Under the pieces are notes generated by a model. It was not told the origin of the DNA. It did no database searches and was given only the letters and a program-made list of their open reading frames with translations. Made by a program: the position numbers and the translations under genes. A stretch of DNA of 24,407 nt from a virus. Below, piece by piece: positions 15,970 to 24,300 of the stretch (positions are counted from its first letter, which is position 1; every line of letters starts with the position of its first letter). The stretch lies in the IMG/VR virus record IMGVR_UViG_3300021375_000156, positions 1 through 24,407 of that record, one strand, 5' to 3'.

Positions 15970-16010
15970 AATTTTTCTCCTATAATAAAGTGGTTAGTTA
16001 AATGTTTAAC
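15970..16010 (-). promoter_or_regulatory. 36-base spacer with ribosome site and short inverted repeat
   Basis: This is the longest non-coding gap in the window. It holds TAGGAG (15977-15982) for the gene starting at 15969 and, at its upstream side, an inverted repeat with six-base arms, GTTAAA and TTTAAC (15997-16002 and 16005-16010), overlapping the stop codon of the gene above. The sequence is very AT-rich, so a minus-10-like TATTAT can be picked out, but I see no convincing partner element and do not call a promoter. Confidence 0.3.
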
Positions 16011-17085
16011 GTGCTGTACACGGGACACCTGTTGATGTCGTAAAAGGATTTTCTGCAAATGCCATGTAGATTATTGTATTTCCGCTTCCGTTCCATGTTC
16101 CGTCTGCATAGTCTCGTATTTTGAAGCCATTAGATAAAAAATCTAATGAGTCATAAGCTGTTCCTTGTGTTGCATTGGTTGTATTGGCATTTAATCCATT
16201 GTTGACAACATTGTATGGATTCCTTTTGTTATCCCACATATACCAATTTTTAGTTGCATTTGCATTTTTAACCATCACAAAAGCAGGTTTAAATCCTGTA
16301 TAGACAAACGGACCATTGTCATTTCCATTGCCGACATAACTGCCAAACTTGCTGTAGCCTTGTTTTTCTGCGAAGCAGTAGGCTAGATAATCTGTACTAG
16401 CAAGTGCTGTATTACCTGATTGCATTCCAAAGACTGAAGATGTCATACCTGCACCCCAAGCATTTGAGTAACTTGCTTCAATACTAATTCTTTCTAAGGC
16501 AACAATATAACTGGTATTGCTGCTACCACCAGTTAAACCTTTATGCCAAGTCCACCAGTTACTTGTACTGTCTCTGCTTTTTGTAATAACCATTGCAGGT
16601 ATTTGTCCTAATCCATGTCCTACTGAAAAAATTCCTGTGCCTGAACTAGGTGCTGAAGTAAAAGTAACAATACTAAATCCAGCATCTTGATTGGCTTGTA
16701 CTGTAGAAGTTATAGAACCATCCGTATTGCTTGAGGTCGTACCACCATTCGCTTTCCATTGCCATCCAACAAAAGTATTTCCAGTATGGTTGGGTACTTG
16801 TGAGCCATCATCTCCAACAGTAAAACCATTGGTGTCAAAAGACTCTACCAAGTTTGTCCAAGTTGTATCTCCTGTAGTTGTATTTGAAGATAAATATACT
16901 GAAGTTCCTCGTGAGGAATCTTGTAAAAAGTGATTGTATCCAACATTTCTATTTTTCAACCAAACTAAATCAGGCTGTAAATCACTATTACCATCATTTG
17001 TTAATGCTCTACCATCAACATCATTACCAGTCCATAACAAAGTCTGAAAATGTGCAGATGGGTCGTCTATATTTGTATAAGCCAT
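16006..17085 (-). CDS. DUF7483-like tail protein, copy 2
   Basis: This is a probable receptor-recognition or tail-fibre component of the family I know as DUF7483, common in marine phages. The 359 residues start AYTNIDDPSAHFQTLLWTGN and have three similar modules: around 38-115 (QPDLVWLKN, QDSSRG, FVGWQWKANG), 163-243 (IPAMVITKS, WWTWHKG, AYCFAEKQG) and 267-347 (KPAFVMVKN, WYMWDNKRNP, IIYMAFAEN). It ends TSTGVPCTAR, nearly the same as its paralogue at 18898-19959. The start lies one base after the LamG-SPRY stop (TAATATG), with GCGGAG encoded in the upstream gene's last codons as a likely ribosome site. No signal peptide or membrane segment is seen. Sequence similarity along the whole length makes it a duplicate of the other DUF7483-like gene. 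Confidence 0.75.
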   Translation of the reverse strand: MAYTNIDDPSAHFQTLLWTGNDVDGRALTNDGNSDLQPDLVWLKNRNVGYNHFLQDSSRGTSVYLSSNTTTGDTTWTNLVESFDTNGFTVGDDGSQVPNHTGNTFVGWQWKANGGTTSSNTDGSITSTVQANQDAGFSIVTFTSAPSSGTGIFSVGHGLGQIPAMVITKSRDSTSNWWTWHKGLTGGSSNTSYIVALERISIEASYSNAWGAGMTSSVFGMQSGNTALASTDYLAYCFAEKQGYSKFGSYVGNGNDNGPFVYTGFKPAFVMVKNANATKNWYMWDNKRNPYNVVNNGLNANTTNATQGTAYDSLDFLSNGFKIRDYADGTWNGSGNTIIYMAFAENPFTTSTGVPCTAR

Positions 17086-17086
17086 A

Positions 17087-18523
17087 TTATCCGTACTCCG
17101 CTAAATTTTTAGTGCATAAGGCGTAGTAGCCTGATGGGGGTGCATATTCAAAAGTTCCGTAGCCATTGGCGTCTGTTGCTGCTGAAGATATTGTTCCTGC
17201 TGTATACCCACCAAAATTGCAGTCAGCACCAATATTAGACCCATACTCGCTTGTGCCTATAAAATATCTAGCTTCAGTATCAGGAAGGTTTTGTGCATTA
17301 GTTCCTGTTACTGGGTTTTGTGAGTTTATATATGTTCCGTTTTTTGCAAAATAAACTTTACCATTATCGGTATCTAAAGCTACGCTTATAATATCATTAT
17401 TGGTAAAAGTAGTTCCTATAACTACTATTGTTCCATTATTGTAAATGTTTCCATTGGCACTATACAAACCAACTGAATTAGTGCCTGAATACCCATAATA
17501 AATTTCAGGAAATCCAGTTCCATTTCCAGCACCTATAAAATAGTAGTCTTCAGAACCAACGCCTACAAAGTGATTACCTGCACCAATAATTTTAAATTCT
17601 GCATACCACTTACCACTACCCACTGCTATTGTATTAGCCCAACTGTTCCAATCGTTACCACCTTGATGTGAAATTCTAGTTGCACCTTCTACATATGTAA
17701 AAGCATTGGCTCTTGTATTGCCTATAACATTAGGTATAGCAAAATTATTAGTAGGTGTGTCAGTTGCTTGGTTTGCGGATGTGATGTTGTTTAGGGTAAA
17801 GTCGTGGTTATTACCGCTTTGGTCTTCACCTAAGTTTGAAGCATTGCTAAAATCTAAATAAAATCCATTATTACCATAAGTGCCTGTATAAGCTTTAGGT
17901 TTCCATATACCACTATCATCGTCGTATTCACCAAAGTCTGCTGATGTTAGTTGTTGCCCATCAACATAATGTACTTCTGCTATATATCCATTGTATCTAT
18001 AAACACCTTCGCCTATCATTATATCTTTGCCATTTTCACCAATAGCCAAATCTGCATTTTGTGTAATGTTAGATGTGTTGTCAGTTGACCATCCCGGCTC
18101 TACTCCATTTCTGTAAACTTTAAATCTATTTGTTGAAGTAGCTTGAGTTGTGTCTATAGCTATTACCACATGATACCAAGCTGAAGTATCTCTAATTGCT
18201 CCATAACTATTTCCTACACTAAAATTAGTTCCTCCAAGTCGCATTCCATATGTTTCTAATGAACCATATATATCTCTACCCCAACGAAGTGATAAATAAT
18301 TTCCTGAAGCATCATCTCCAAACTGAAAAAGTCCAATATTTGAGCCTATTTCAGTTCTTTTGAACCACATACTAATAGTTCCTTTCTTTTGGCTTGTAGG
18401 TGCTGAGTCATAAGTATGAGTCATTTTTTCAACATTATCAGCTTCAAACTTACAAGAGTTATCAATCTCATACCCACCCGTAGCTGAGTTAGCTCCACCG
18501 ACTCCTAGATTAATATCTGCCAT
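17087..18523 (-). CDS. LamG plus SPRY domain tail protein, copy 2
   Basis: This is a two-domain lectin-like protein, probably displayed on the tail and binding a surface glycan or protein. Residues about 45-230 form a LamG/concanavalin A-like domain: GTISMWFKRTE, then WYHVVIAIDTTQATSTNRFKV, GYIAEVHYVDGQQL and GIWKPKAYTG. A linker follows (QSGNNHDFTLNNITSANQAT). Residues about 285-470 form a SPRY-like domain (GKWYAEFKIIGAGNHFVGVG, then NDIISVALDTDNGKVYFAKNG). The C-terminus, FEYAPPSGYYALCTKNLAEYG, is a strongly conserved tail shared with copy 1. It begins one base after the stop of the 118-residue gene (TAATATG). It pairs with the DUF7483-like gene that follows. Ligand and virion location are inferred from domain type. 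Confidence 0.75.
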   Translation of the reverse strand: MADINLGVGGANSATGGYEIDNSCKFEADNVEKMTHTYDSAPTSQKKGTISMWFKRTEIGSNIGLFQFGDDASGNYLSLRWGRDIYGSLETYGMRLGGTNFSVGNSYGAIRDTSAWYHVVIAIDTTQATSTNRFKVYRNGVEPGWSTDNTSNITQNADLAIGENGKDIMIGEGVYRYNGYIAEVHYVDGQQLTSADFGEYDDDSGIWKPKAYTGTYGNNGFYLDFSNASNLGEDQSGNNHDFTLNNITSANQATDTPTNNFAIPNVIGNTRANAFTYVEGATRISHQGGNDWNSWANTIAVGSGKWYAEFKIIGAGNHFVGVGSEDYYFIGAGNGTGFPEIYYGYSGTNSVGLYSANGNIYNNGTIVVIGTTFTNNDIISVALDTDNGKVYFAKNGTYINSQNPVTGTNAQNLPDTEARYFIGTSEYGSNIGADCNFGGYTAGTISSAATDANGYGTFEYAPPSGYYALCTKNLAEYG

Positions 18524-18524
18524 A

Positions 18525-18881
18525 TTAGCTTAGTGTTAAGTTTTGATTCCTACCTACTTCTAACCACTTAGAACCATTGTATCTAAATGTAAACAAATCA
18601 CCTTTAGAAGCGGTAGTAGTTAGTGTAGGTGCTGTGTCGTCTTTAAATTCATAGACAGCGTTCCATGCAAGTGTTCTAGAGCCTGTACCGTCTTGTATAA
18701 CTAGTAAAGCTATGTATTGTCCATTGGCTATAGCGTTTGTTGGAGCTGCTAAAGTTCTGTTACCAGCAAGAGTTACTTTGGCTACAGGGCTTGTAGAAAC
18801 ATCCCAAGCTATGGTAGCACCATCAGTTAATGTTGCTTCTGCGATTGGTAGTAGTTCTACCGGTATTTTAGTTGTTGCCAT
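18525..18881 (-). CDS. 118-residue stand-alone copy of the tail-fibre C-terminal domain
   Basis: This small beta-rich protein is clearly related to the last 110 or so residues of the long fibre encoded at 21393-24407. Shared landmarks in the same order are TIAWD/AIAWD, F/L-x-AP-(S/T)NA, RTLAWNAVYEF versus RTIAWNTVFEF, TAPTLTTTASK versus TAPTVTATANK, and DLFTFRYNGSKWLEVGR versus DIFSFRYNGSVWQEIGR, then QNL. The fibre copy sits at a C-terminus, so this domain may cap, trimerise or bind a receptor. The gene lies exactly between the two LamG-SPRY/DUF7483 pairs and has its own TAGGAG (18892-18897), ten bases before the ATG. It has no signal peptide. Function is inferred only by domain relation. 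Confidence 0.7.
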   Translation of the reverse strand: MATTKIPVELLPIAEATLTDGATIAWDVSTSPVAKVTLAGNRTLAAPTNAIANGQYIALLVIQDGTGSRTLAWNAVYEFKDDTAPTLTTTASKGDLFTFRYNGSKWLEVGRNQNLTLS

Positions 18882-18897
18882 ATTTATAGTTCTCCTA

Positions 18898-19959
18898 CTA
18901 TCGGGCTGTGCCCATAATTCCTGTTGATGTTACGAATGGATTTTCTGCAAATGCCATGTAGATGATACTTCCACCTGATGCGTTAAAACCATTCCATGTT
19001 CCTCTAACTTTAAAACCATTAGATAAAAAGTCTATGAGTTCTGATGAAGCTGTGGCTTCTGCATTAGCATTATGGGGCATTAAATATTTGTCTACTACAT
19101 TAGATGGATTTCTTTTACTGTCATACATAACCCAATCTCCTGTAGAATCAATTCTTTTAACTATTACAAAAGCAGGTTTAAAGCCTGTATAGATGAACGG
19201 ACCATTAGAGTTGCCATTACCGACATAACTACCAAACTTGCTGAAGCCTTGTTTTTCTGCGAAGCAGTAGGCTACATAGGTTTGACTTGCTTGTCCTGAT
19301 GCCGCAACATTTAATCCAATAGTGCTTGTGTCAAAACCTGCTCCCCACATATTTGCTTCAAAGGCTTGTGCACCATTAGAATGTAATCCTATATAATAAT
19401 TTGGTTGTCCTAAGTCTTTATGCCAAATCCACCAACCACCTGTAGCACTTCTTGATTTTGTTATCACCATAGCAGGTTTAACTCCCAACCCATGCCCTGC
19501 TGTAAAATTACCTGAACTACTAGGAGCAGTATAAGTAACAATACTAAACCCTGCATCTTGATTGGCTTGAACTGTTGTTGTTACATCTCCATCTGTATTA
19601 CTAGCTGTCGTACCACCATTGGCTTTCCATTGCCAAGCTACATAAGTCCTACTACTTACATTTACACTACCACCACTAGCATCAGCACCTAAACTAAATC
19701 CATCACTATCAAATGAAGTCTGTGCATCTGTGTAAGTTATTTCAGCATTAGTTGTATTTGTAAATAAAGTTTTTGTTGCTCCTCTTGATGAATCTTGTAA
19801 GGAGTGCCAACTTGCATTGCTTCTTGATTTTATCCACACCCAATCAGGTTGCATATCGCTGTTACCATCATTGGTTATAGATTGAGTAGACCCATTACCA
19901 GTATAAGTAGCAACCTGAAAATATGCAGATGGGTCGTCTATTGCTGTGTATTTACCCAT
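18898..19959 (-). CDS. DUF7483-like tail protein, copy 1
   Basis: This 353-residue paralogue of the protein at 16006-17085 has the same ordered landmarks: DDPSAYFQVATYTGNG, QPDWVWIKSRS, LQDSSRG, WQWKANGGTT, QANQDAGFSIVTYT, GHGLGVKPAMVITKSRS, WWIWHKDL, YCFAEKQGFSKFGSYVGNGN, GFKPAFVIVKR, IIYMAFAENPF, then TSTGIMGTAR. The most variable parts lie between residue 60 and 105 and in the loop after WHKDL. The start overlaps the LamG-SPRY stop as TAATG (19961-19957), with TGGAGGAA (19967-19974) about nine bases ahead inside that gene. The tight pairing with a LamG-SPRY gene in both copies suggests the two products act together on the tail. Confidence 0.75.
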   Translation of the reverse strand: MGKYTAIDDPSAYFQVATYTGNGSTQSITNDGNSDMQPDWVWIKSRSNASWHSLQDSSRGATKTLFTNTTNAEITYTDAQTSFDSDGFSLGADASGGSVNVSSRTYVAWQWKANGGTTASNTDGDVTTTVQANQDAGFSIVTYTAPSSSGNFTAGHGLGVKPAMVITKSRSATGGWWIWHKDLGQPNYYIGLHSNGAQAFEANMWGAGFDTSTIGLNVAASGQASQTYVAYCFAEKQGFSKFGSYVGNGNSNGPFIYTGFKPAFVIVKRIDSTGDWVMYDSKRNPSNVVDKYLMPHNANAEATASSELIDFLSNGFKVRGTWNGFNASGGSIIYMAFAENPFVTSTGIMGTAR

Positions 19960-21386
19960 TAGGATGTTCCTCCATATTCTGCTAAGTTTTTACCACATAG
20001 TGCATAGTATCCAGATGGTGGAGCATACTCGAATGTTCCATATCCGTTTTCGTCTGTTGCTGCACTTGCTGGTGTGTATGATGTAAAGCCACCAAAGTTA
20101 AAATAACCACCACAGCCATTTAAATAAACGCTACCAACAGGCATAGCAAAATCACCGATACTTGTAAAAATTGGGTTGCCACTATTTTGGATTGTTCCGT
20201 TTTTATAAAGATACATATCTCCATTGTCCATATCTAAAGCTACACCTGCTATGTCATTTACTGAAAAGGTATTAAATTTACCGCTTATAATAGAACCATT
20301 AACAAATGTACCGCCATTCGGTAAAAGGGCAACTTTAGAAGGATAACCAGAGCCACCTCCTGCTGTTTGGGTTGAATCAGTAGATTCAGAGCTAGTGTAG
20401 CCTATGGCAGACCAATATGCTGTTCCACCAGTACCAATGTGTTTAAACTCCCAGTACCATTTACCTCTACTAACACCTATCGTTCCTACAACAGTATTAC
20501 CAGAAGCACCAGTAGAAAACAAACTTGTCGCACCTTGAGAGATAACAGTATTAGCTGCGGTCAACATAACTGGATTCATCGTACAAAAATTATTAGTCGG
20601 AGTATCTGTAGCTTGGTCGGCTGCTGTGATGTTGTTTTCTGTGAAGTCATTTCCGTTACCACTTTCATCATCACCTAAGTTTGCACCATCTACAAAGTCT
20701 AAATACCAACCATTAGTACCAAAAGAACCTGTGTAAGCTTTGGGTTTCCATATGCCACTATCTTCATCAAATTCACCAAAGTCTGTTGGTGCTAGTGCTT
20801 CTCCATCTATGTGATAATAGTCTGCTATATATCCTGCAAAATAACCAAACTCATTTCCAGCGTAAGGTTTAGTACCAATTCGCATAACATTATTTTGTAC
20901 ATTATTTACTGTATCTGCGTTTTGCGATGGGTAGCTTGTGGCATCAAAAGCTGTTTCTTGTACACCATTAACATACAACTTCCATCTATTAGATTCAGTT
21001 GCTTGAGTTGTATCTACAGCTAAAACAATATGATACCAAGCAGAAGTGTCTCTAAATCTTCTTGAAGTGTAATTATTGGTTGAACCAACAACTCTAAATT
21101 CTAATTTATCTGCGTTGGTGTCTTGCCATGTATGAAACTGCATACTAACCATGTTAGTGCTATCAACTCCACTAAAAAACAAATTATGTCCGTTAGCATC
21201 GGCTGCACCAGCTTTTAGTTCAGTTCTTTTAAACCAACAACTAACAGTAAATGTTTTTCTATTACTTGTAGAGCCTATAGTTCTGCTTAAATATTCAGTA
21301 TTATCAGGCTCAAGTTTTACAGAGTTATCAATATCATACCCAGTAGATATGCTTCCACGATTAGCTGTGCGTTGTAATACTTCCAT
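19959..21386 (-). CDS. LamG plus SPRY domain tail protein, copy 1
   Basis: This 475-residue paralogue of the protein at 17087-18523 has an N-terminal GYDIDNSVKLEPDNTEYL, then a LamG-like domain (about 40-215) with FTVSCWFKRTEL, WYHIVLAVDTTQAT, GYIADYYHIDGEAL and GIWKPKAYTG. A linker follows (DDESGNGNDFTENNITAADQ). The SPRY-like domain (about 290-460) includes GKWYWEFKHIG and DIAGVALDMDNGDMYLYKNG. The conserved C-terminus is YGTFEYAPPSGYYALCGKN then LAEYGGTS. It follows the fibre gene after six bases with no strong ribosome site and so may depend on read-through from it. It probably carries a glycan- or protein-binding site on the tail. Domain names come from sequence pattern, not a search. 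Confidence 0.75.
   Translation of the reverse strand: MEVLQRTANRGSISTGYDIDNSVKLEPDNTEYLSRTIGSTSNRKTFTVSCWFKRTELKAGAADANGHNLFFSGVDSTNMVSMQFHTWQDTNADKLEFRVVGSTNNYTSRRFRDTSAWYHIVLAVDTTQATESNRWKLYVNGVQETAFDATSYPSQNADTVNNVQNNVMRIGTKPYAGNEFGYFAGYIADYYHIDGEALAPTDFGEFDEDSGIWKPKAYTGSFGTNGWYLDFVDGANLGDDESGNGNDFTENNITAADQATDTPTNNFCTMNPVMLTAANTVISQGATSLFSTGASGNTVVGTIGVSRGKWYWEFKHIGTGGTAYWSAIGYTSSESTDSTQTAGGGSGYPSKVALLPNGGTFVNGSIISGKFNTFSVNDIAGVALDMDNGDMYLYKNGTIQNSGNPIFTSIGDFAMPVGSVYLNGCGGYFNFGGFTSYTPASAATDENGYGTFEYAPPSGYYALCGKNLAEYGGTS
19969..19973 (-). promoter_or_regulatory. Shine-Dalgarno GGAGG embedded in the upstream coding end
   Basis: On the minus strand GGAGG lies nine bases before the ATG at 19959 and is formed by the codons for the Gly-Gly of the conserved LAEYGG ending of the LamG-SPRY protein. 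It supports the TAATG-coupled start of the downstream DUF7483-like gene. Confidence 0.6.
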
Positions 21387-21392
21387 AAATTA

Positions 21393-24300
21393 TTAAGTTT
21401 GTGCTAAGTTCTGTACTCTTCCGATTTCTTGCCAGACTGAACCGTTGTAACGGAAACTAAAAATGTCTGTCTTGTTAGCTGTAGCAGTCACCGTAGGAGC
21501 TGTACTAGCTGCAAATTCAAATACTGTGTTCCAAGCAATTGTTCTTGGTGTAGCACCTTGTGCAAGTTCTACAGAGATTATAGCACCTTCTACAGCGTTA
21601 CTTGGTGCTGAGAATGTAGTGTTTTCTGTAGTGACGTGATAAGCGTTAGCTGCTGCTGTAGAGTCCCATGCAATTGCATTAGAGCTAGAAGTTAATGCAA
21701 CTTGTGCAATCCTAGCTGAACCTGAAACAGATATGCTACTTGCAAGTTTATCACTTGTTACTGCATCATCTTGAAGTGTAGCAGTGGCTACTGAATCATT
21801 GGTTGGAGCATTAATACTTGTTTGTGTATATGAAATAGCTTCTACAGCTACACCGGTTGCAGGGGCTGTAGAGAATGTTAATGTAGTTCCAGAAGTACTA
21901 TAGTTAGCCTTGCTCTGATAAACTCCATCAAAATATACTTGTACGTTGTTCTCACTTACAGGAGCTACAGACAGTGTTAAAGTTGTATCACTGTTATCAC
22001 CTGTCATAGTGTCAACAATCATATTAGAACCACTAATGCTACTTCTAATGTGATAAACTGTAATGACTCTACCGTTTGCAGGAGCTTCAGAGAACGTTAA
22101 AGTAGTTCCTGAAACACTGTAACTGTCTTGTGCTTGGAAGCCACCATCAATAAATACTAATAAATTGTTTTCACTTGTTGGTGCTGTTGTAAGTGTAAAG
22201 GTTGTATCACTACCATCACCTGCAAAGATTTGAGGTTCCATAGCTGAACCAGCTCCACCACTACCTGCAATAGCTCCCCATTCACCATCAGCGTAACCTT
22301 CAAACTGAGCATCGGTTGTGTTATATCTAAAGTAACCGTTAGCACCTGTAGGTCTTTGAGCTGTTGTACCACTTGGTACGTGTATCGCATCTGTAGCACT
22401 TCCAACGTCTAATGAAACATCTGGAGAAGCATTTAGAATACCTACACGATTATTAGTTGAATCAACTTTTAAAGTGTTTGTATCGACTGTAAGGTCTCCA
22501 GAGATTGTACCACTAGAAGCTGTAAGTCCTGCAATAATTAAATCTGCAGCAGCATAACCTGTAGCACCTGTGTTGACCGTAGTAGCTGGTTCTGTTTGCG
22601 TATCAGCAAATAATCTAAATGTATTATCTGTTGATGCATCATAGAATAGACCAGCATATTTAGTTGTGCTTGACTCTACATATTTACCATAAAGTCCAAA
22701 GTCTGTAGCGTTACCTGTGTTACCATTGGTAAGCCCTGTAAAGTTATCGTCAGATACAATAGGACCAGTTTGTGTAGTCGTACCTGTAACTGTTAAGTTT
22801 CCTGAAACTACTAAGTCATTAGAGACTGTTAAATCATTGGTAATGGTTACATCGCTTGGTAAACCATAAGTAATTGTACCTGAACTTTCAGAAACATCAA
22901 CCTCGTTAGAAGTTCCAGCAAATGTTATAGTTCCTCCAAGAGCTATAGCTGTTGAACTTGTTACTGCAGAAACTGTAATACTTGAGTTTGCAAGTTTTGC
23001 ATTTGCAATTGAACCTGCTAACTGAGCATTAGTTATAGTTCCTGTTAAAGAACTTGTCGGGTAATTCGTTGCATCAGTAAGGTCAAAGGCTGGTGTAGTA
23101 TCTGAAGCACCTAGTGCTAAACTTATACCACCGTATGAAACTGTAGAGTTTGAAAGTTTACTGTTAGCAATACTTCCTGCTAACATTGTATTCGTTACTG
23201 TACCACTATCGCCTGAACCTACTAGAGTTCCTGCTGTAGCTGGTAAAGTTAAAGTTGGGTTACCACTAAAGCTACCGTGTGCTGGTGCTTGTAATCTTGC
23301 ATAATGAGCATTAGCTGATTCACAATAAAAATCTATGTATGATTGTGTGCCACCATTTTTAATTGATATAGCACCTTGTGATATTTGTACACCGTTAGTT
23401 GAACCACCACCAATACCTAAAGATGTTGTAATCTCTGCTGCTGCTGGAATACCTATTGTAACTGCGTTACCTGTAGCAGAAGTTTCAATCTCGTTAGATG
23501 TACCACCGATTGTTAAAGTTTCACTATCAAGGTCTATGGCTATCGTGCCACTGTCTGTTGTTAAATCTAAATCTTGAGCAGTAACTTGAGAATCTACATA
23601 AGCTTTAATAGACTGCTGGGTAGCTAATTGTGTAGCTGAATCAGAAGCCATATTATCTTCATCTAATATTGCAGTACCTGATACGCTTGTATTGATTACA
23701 GGGCTTGTAAGTGTTTTGTTTGTTAAGGTTTGAGAGCCTGTCAGTGTAGCAACTGTAGAGTCTATATTAACTGTTACAGTGTTACCTGAACCTACTGTAT
23801 CTAAACCTGTTCCACCAGCGATTGTGAGAGCTTCTGAGTCGAGGTCAATTGAAAGTGCACCTCCACTATCTCCTTGAAAATCTAAGTCCTGTGCGGTCAC
23901 CTGAGAGTCTACATAAGCCTTGATAGATTGTTGGGATGCAATACCTGTAGCACTGTCTGAAGACATATCATCTTCATCAAGAAAAGCTTTGCCATCTAAA
24001 AGATTTAACTCTGCTGCAGTTGATGTAACACCATCAAGAATGTTGAGTTCTGCAACTGTTGAAGTAATACCATCAAGAGTATTAATTTCAGCAGCAGTAG
24101 CAGTGACCCCATCAAGAATATTTAGTTCGGCTGCTGTGGATGTTACTCCATCTAATATATTTAGTTCAGCAGCAGTAGAGGTAATAGCAGTACCATTAAA
24201 ATTAATAGCATCTAAGTAAGCTGTACCGTCAATGTAAATATCTTTCCACTCTTTTGAAGAGCTTCCTAAGTCATAAGTGTTATCTGTGTTTGGTATAACA

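Larger units (their letters stand above)
16006..21386 (-). repeat. Tandem duplication of a two-gene LamG-SPRY/DUF7483 cassette
   Basis: The pair at 18898-21386 and the pair at 16006-18523 carry the same two gene families in the same order and strand, with matching sizes (475+353 and 478+359 residues) and closely matching termini. A single 118-residue gene separates them. The simplest reading is an old tandem duplication followed by divergence, since the protein pairs are similar but the DNA has no long identical blocks that I can see. Confidence 0.75.

Noticed and set aside
17083-17092. Programmed frameshift joining LamG-SPRY to the DUF7483-like gene
   Set aside because: The two junctions have different frame offsets (TAATATG versus TAATG) and no slippery run, so coupled re-initiation is simpler.
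16006-21386. Diversity-generating retroelement acting on the tail proteins
   Set aside because: No reverse transcriptase or template repeat is visible, and differences between the copies are spread out and not focused at adenines of a short C-terminal block.
23991-24182. CRISPR-like array from the 39-base periodic repeat
   Set aside because: There are no spacers; the units are contiguous, in frame and encode a known type of fibre repeat with silent variation.
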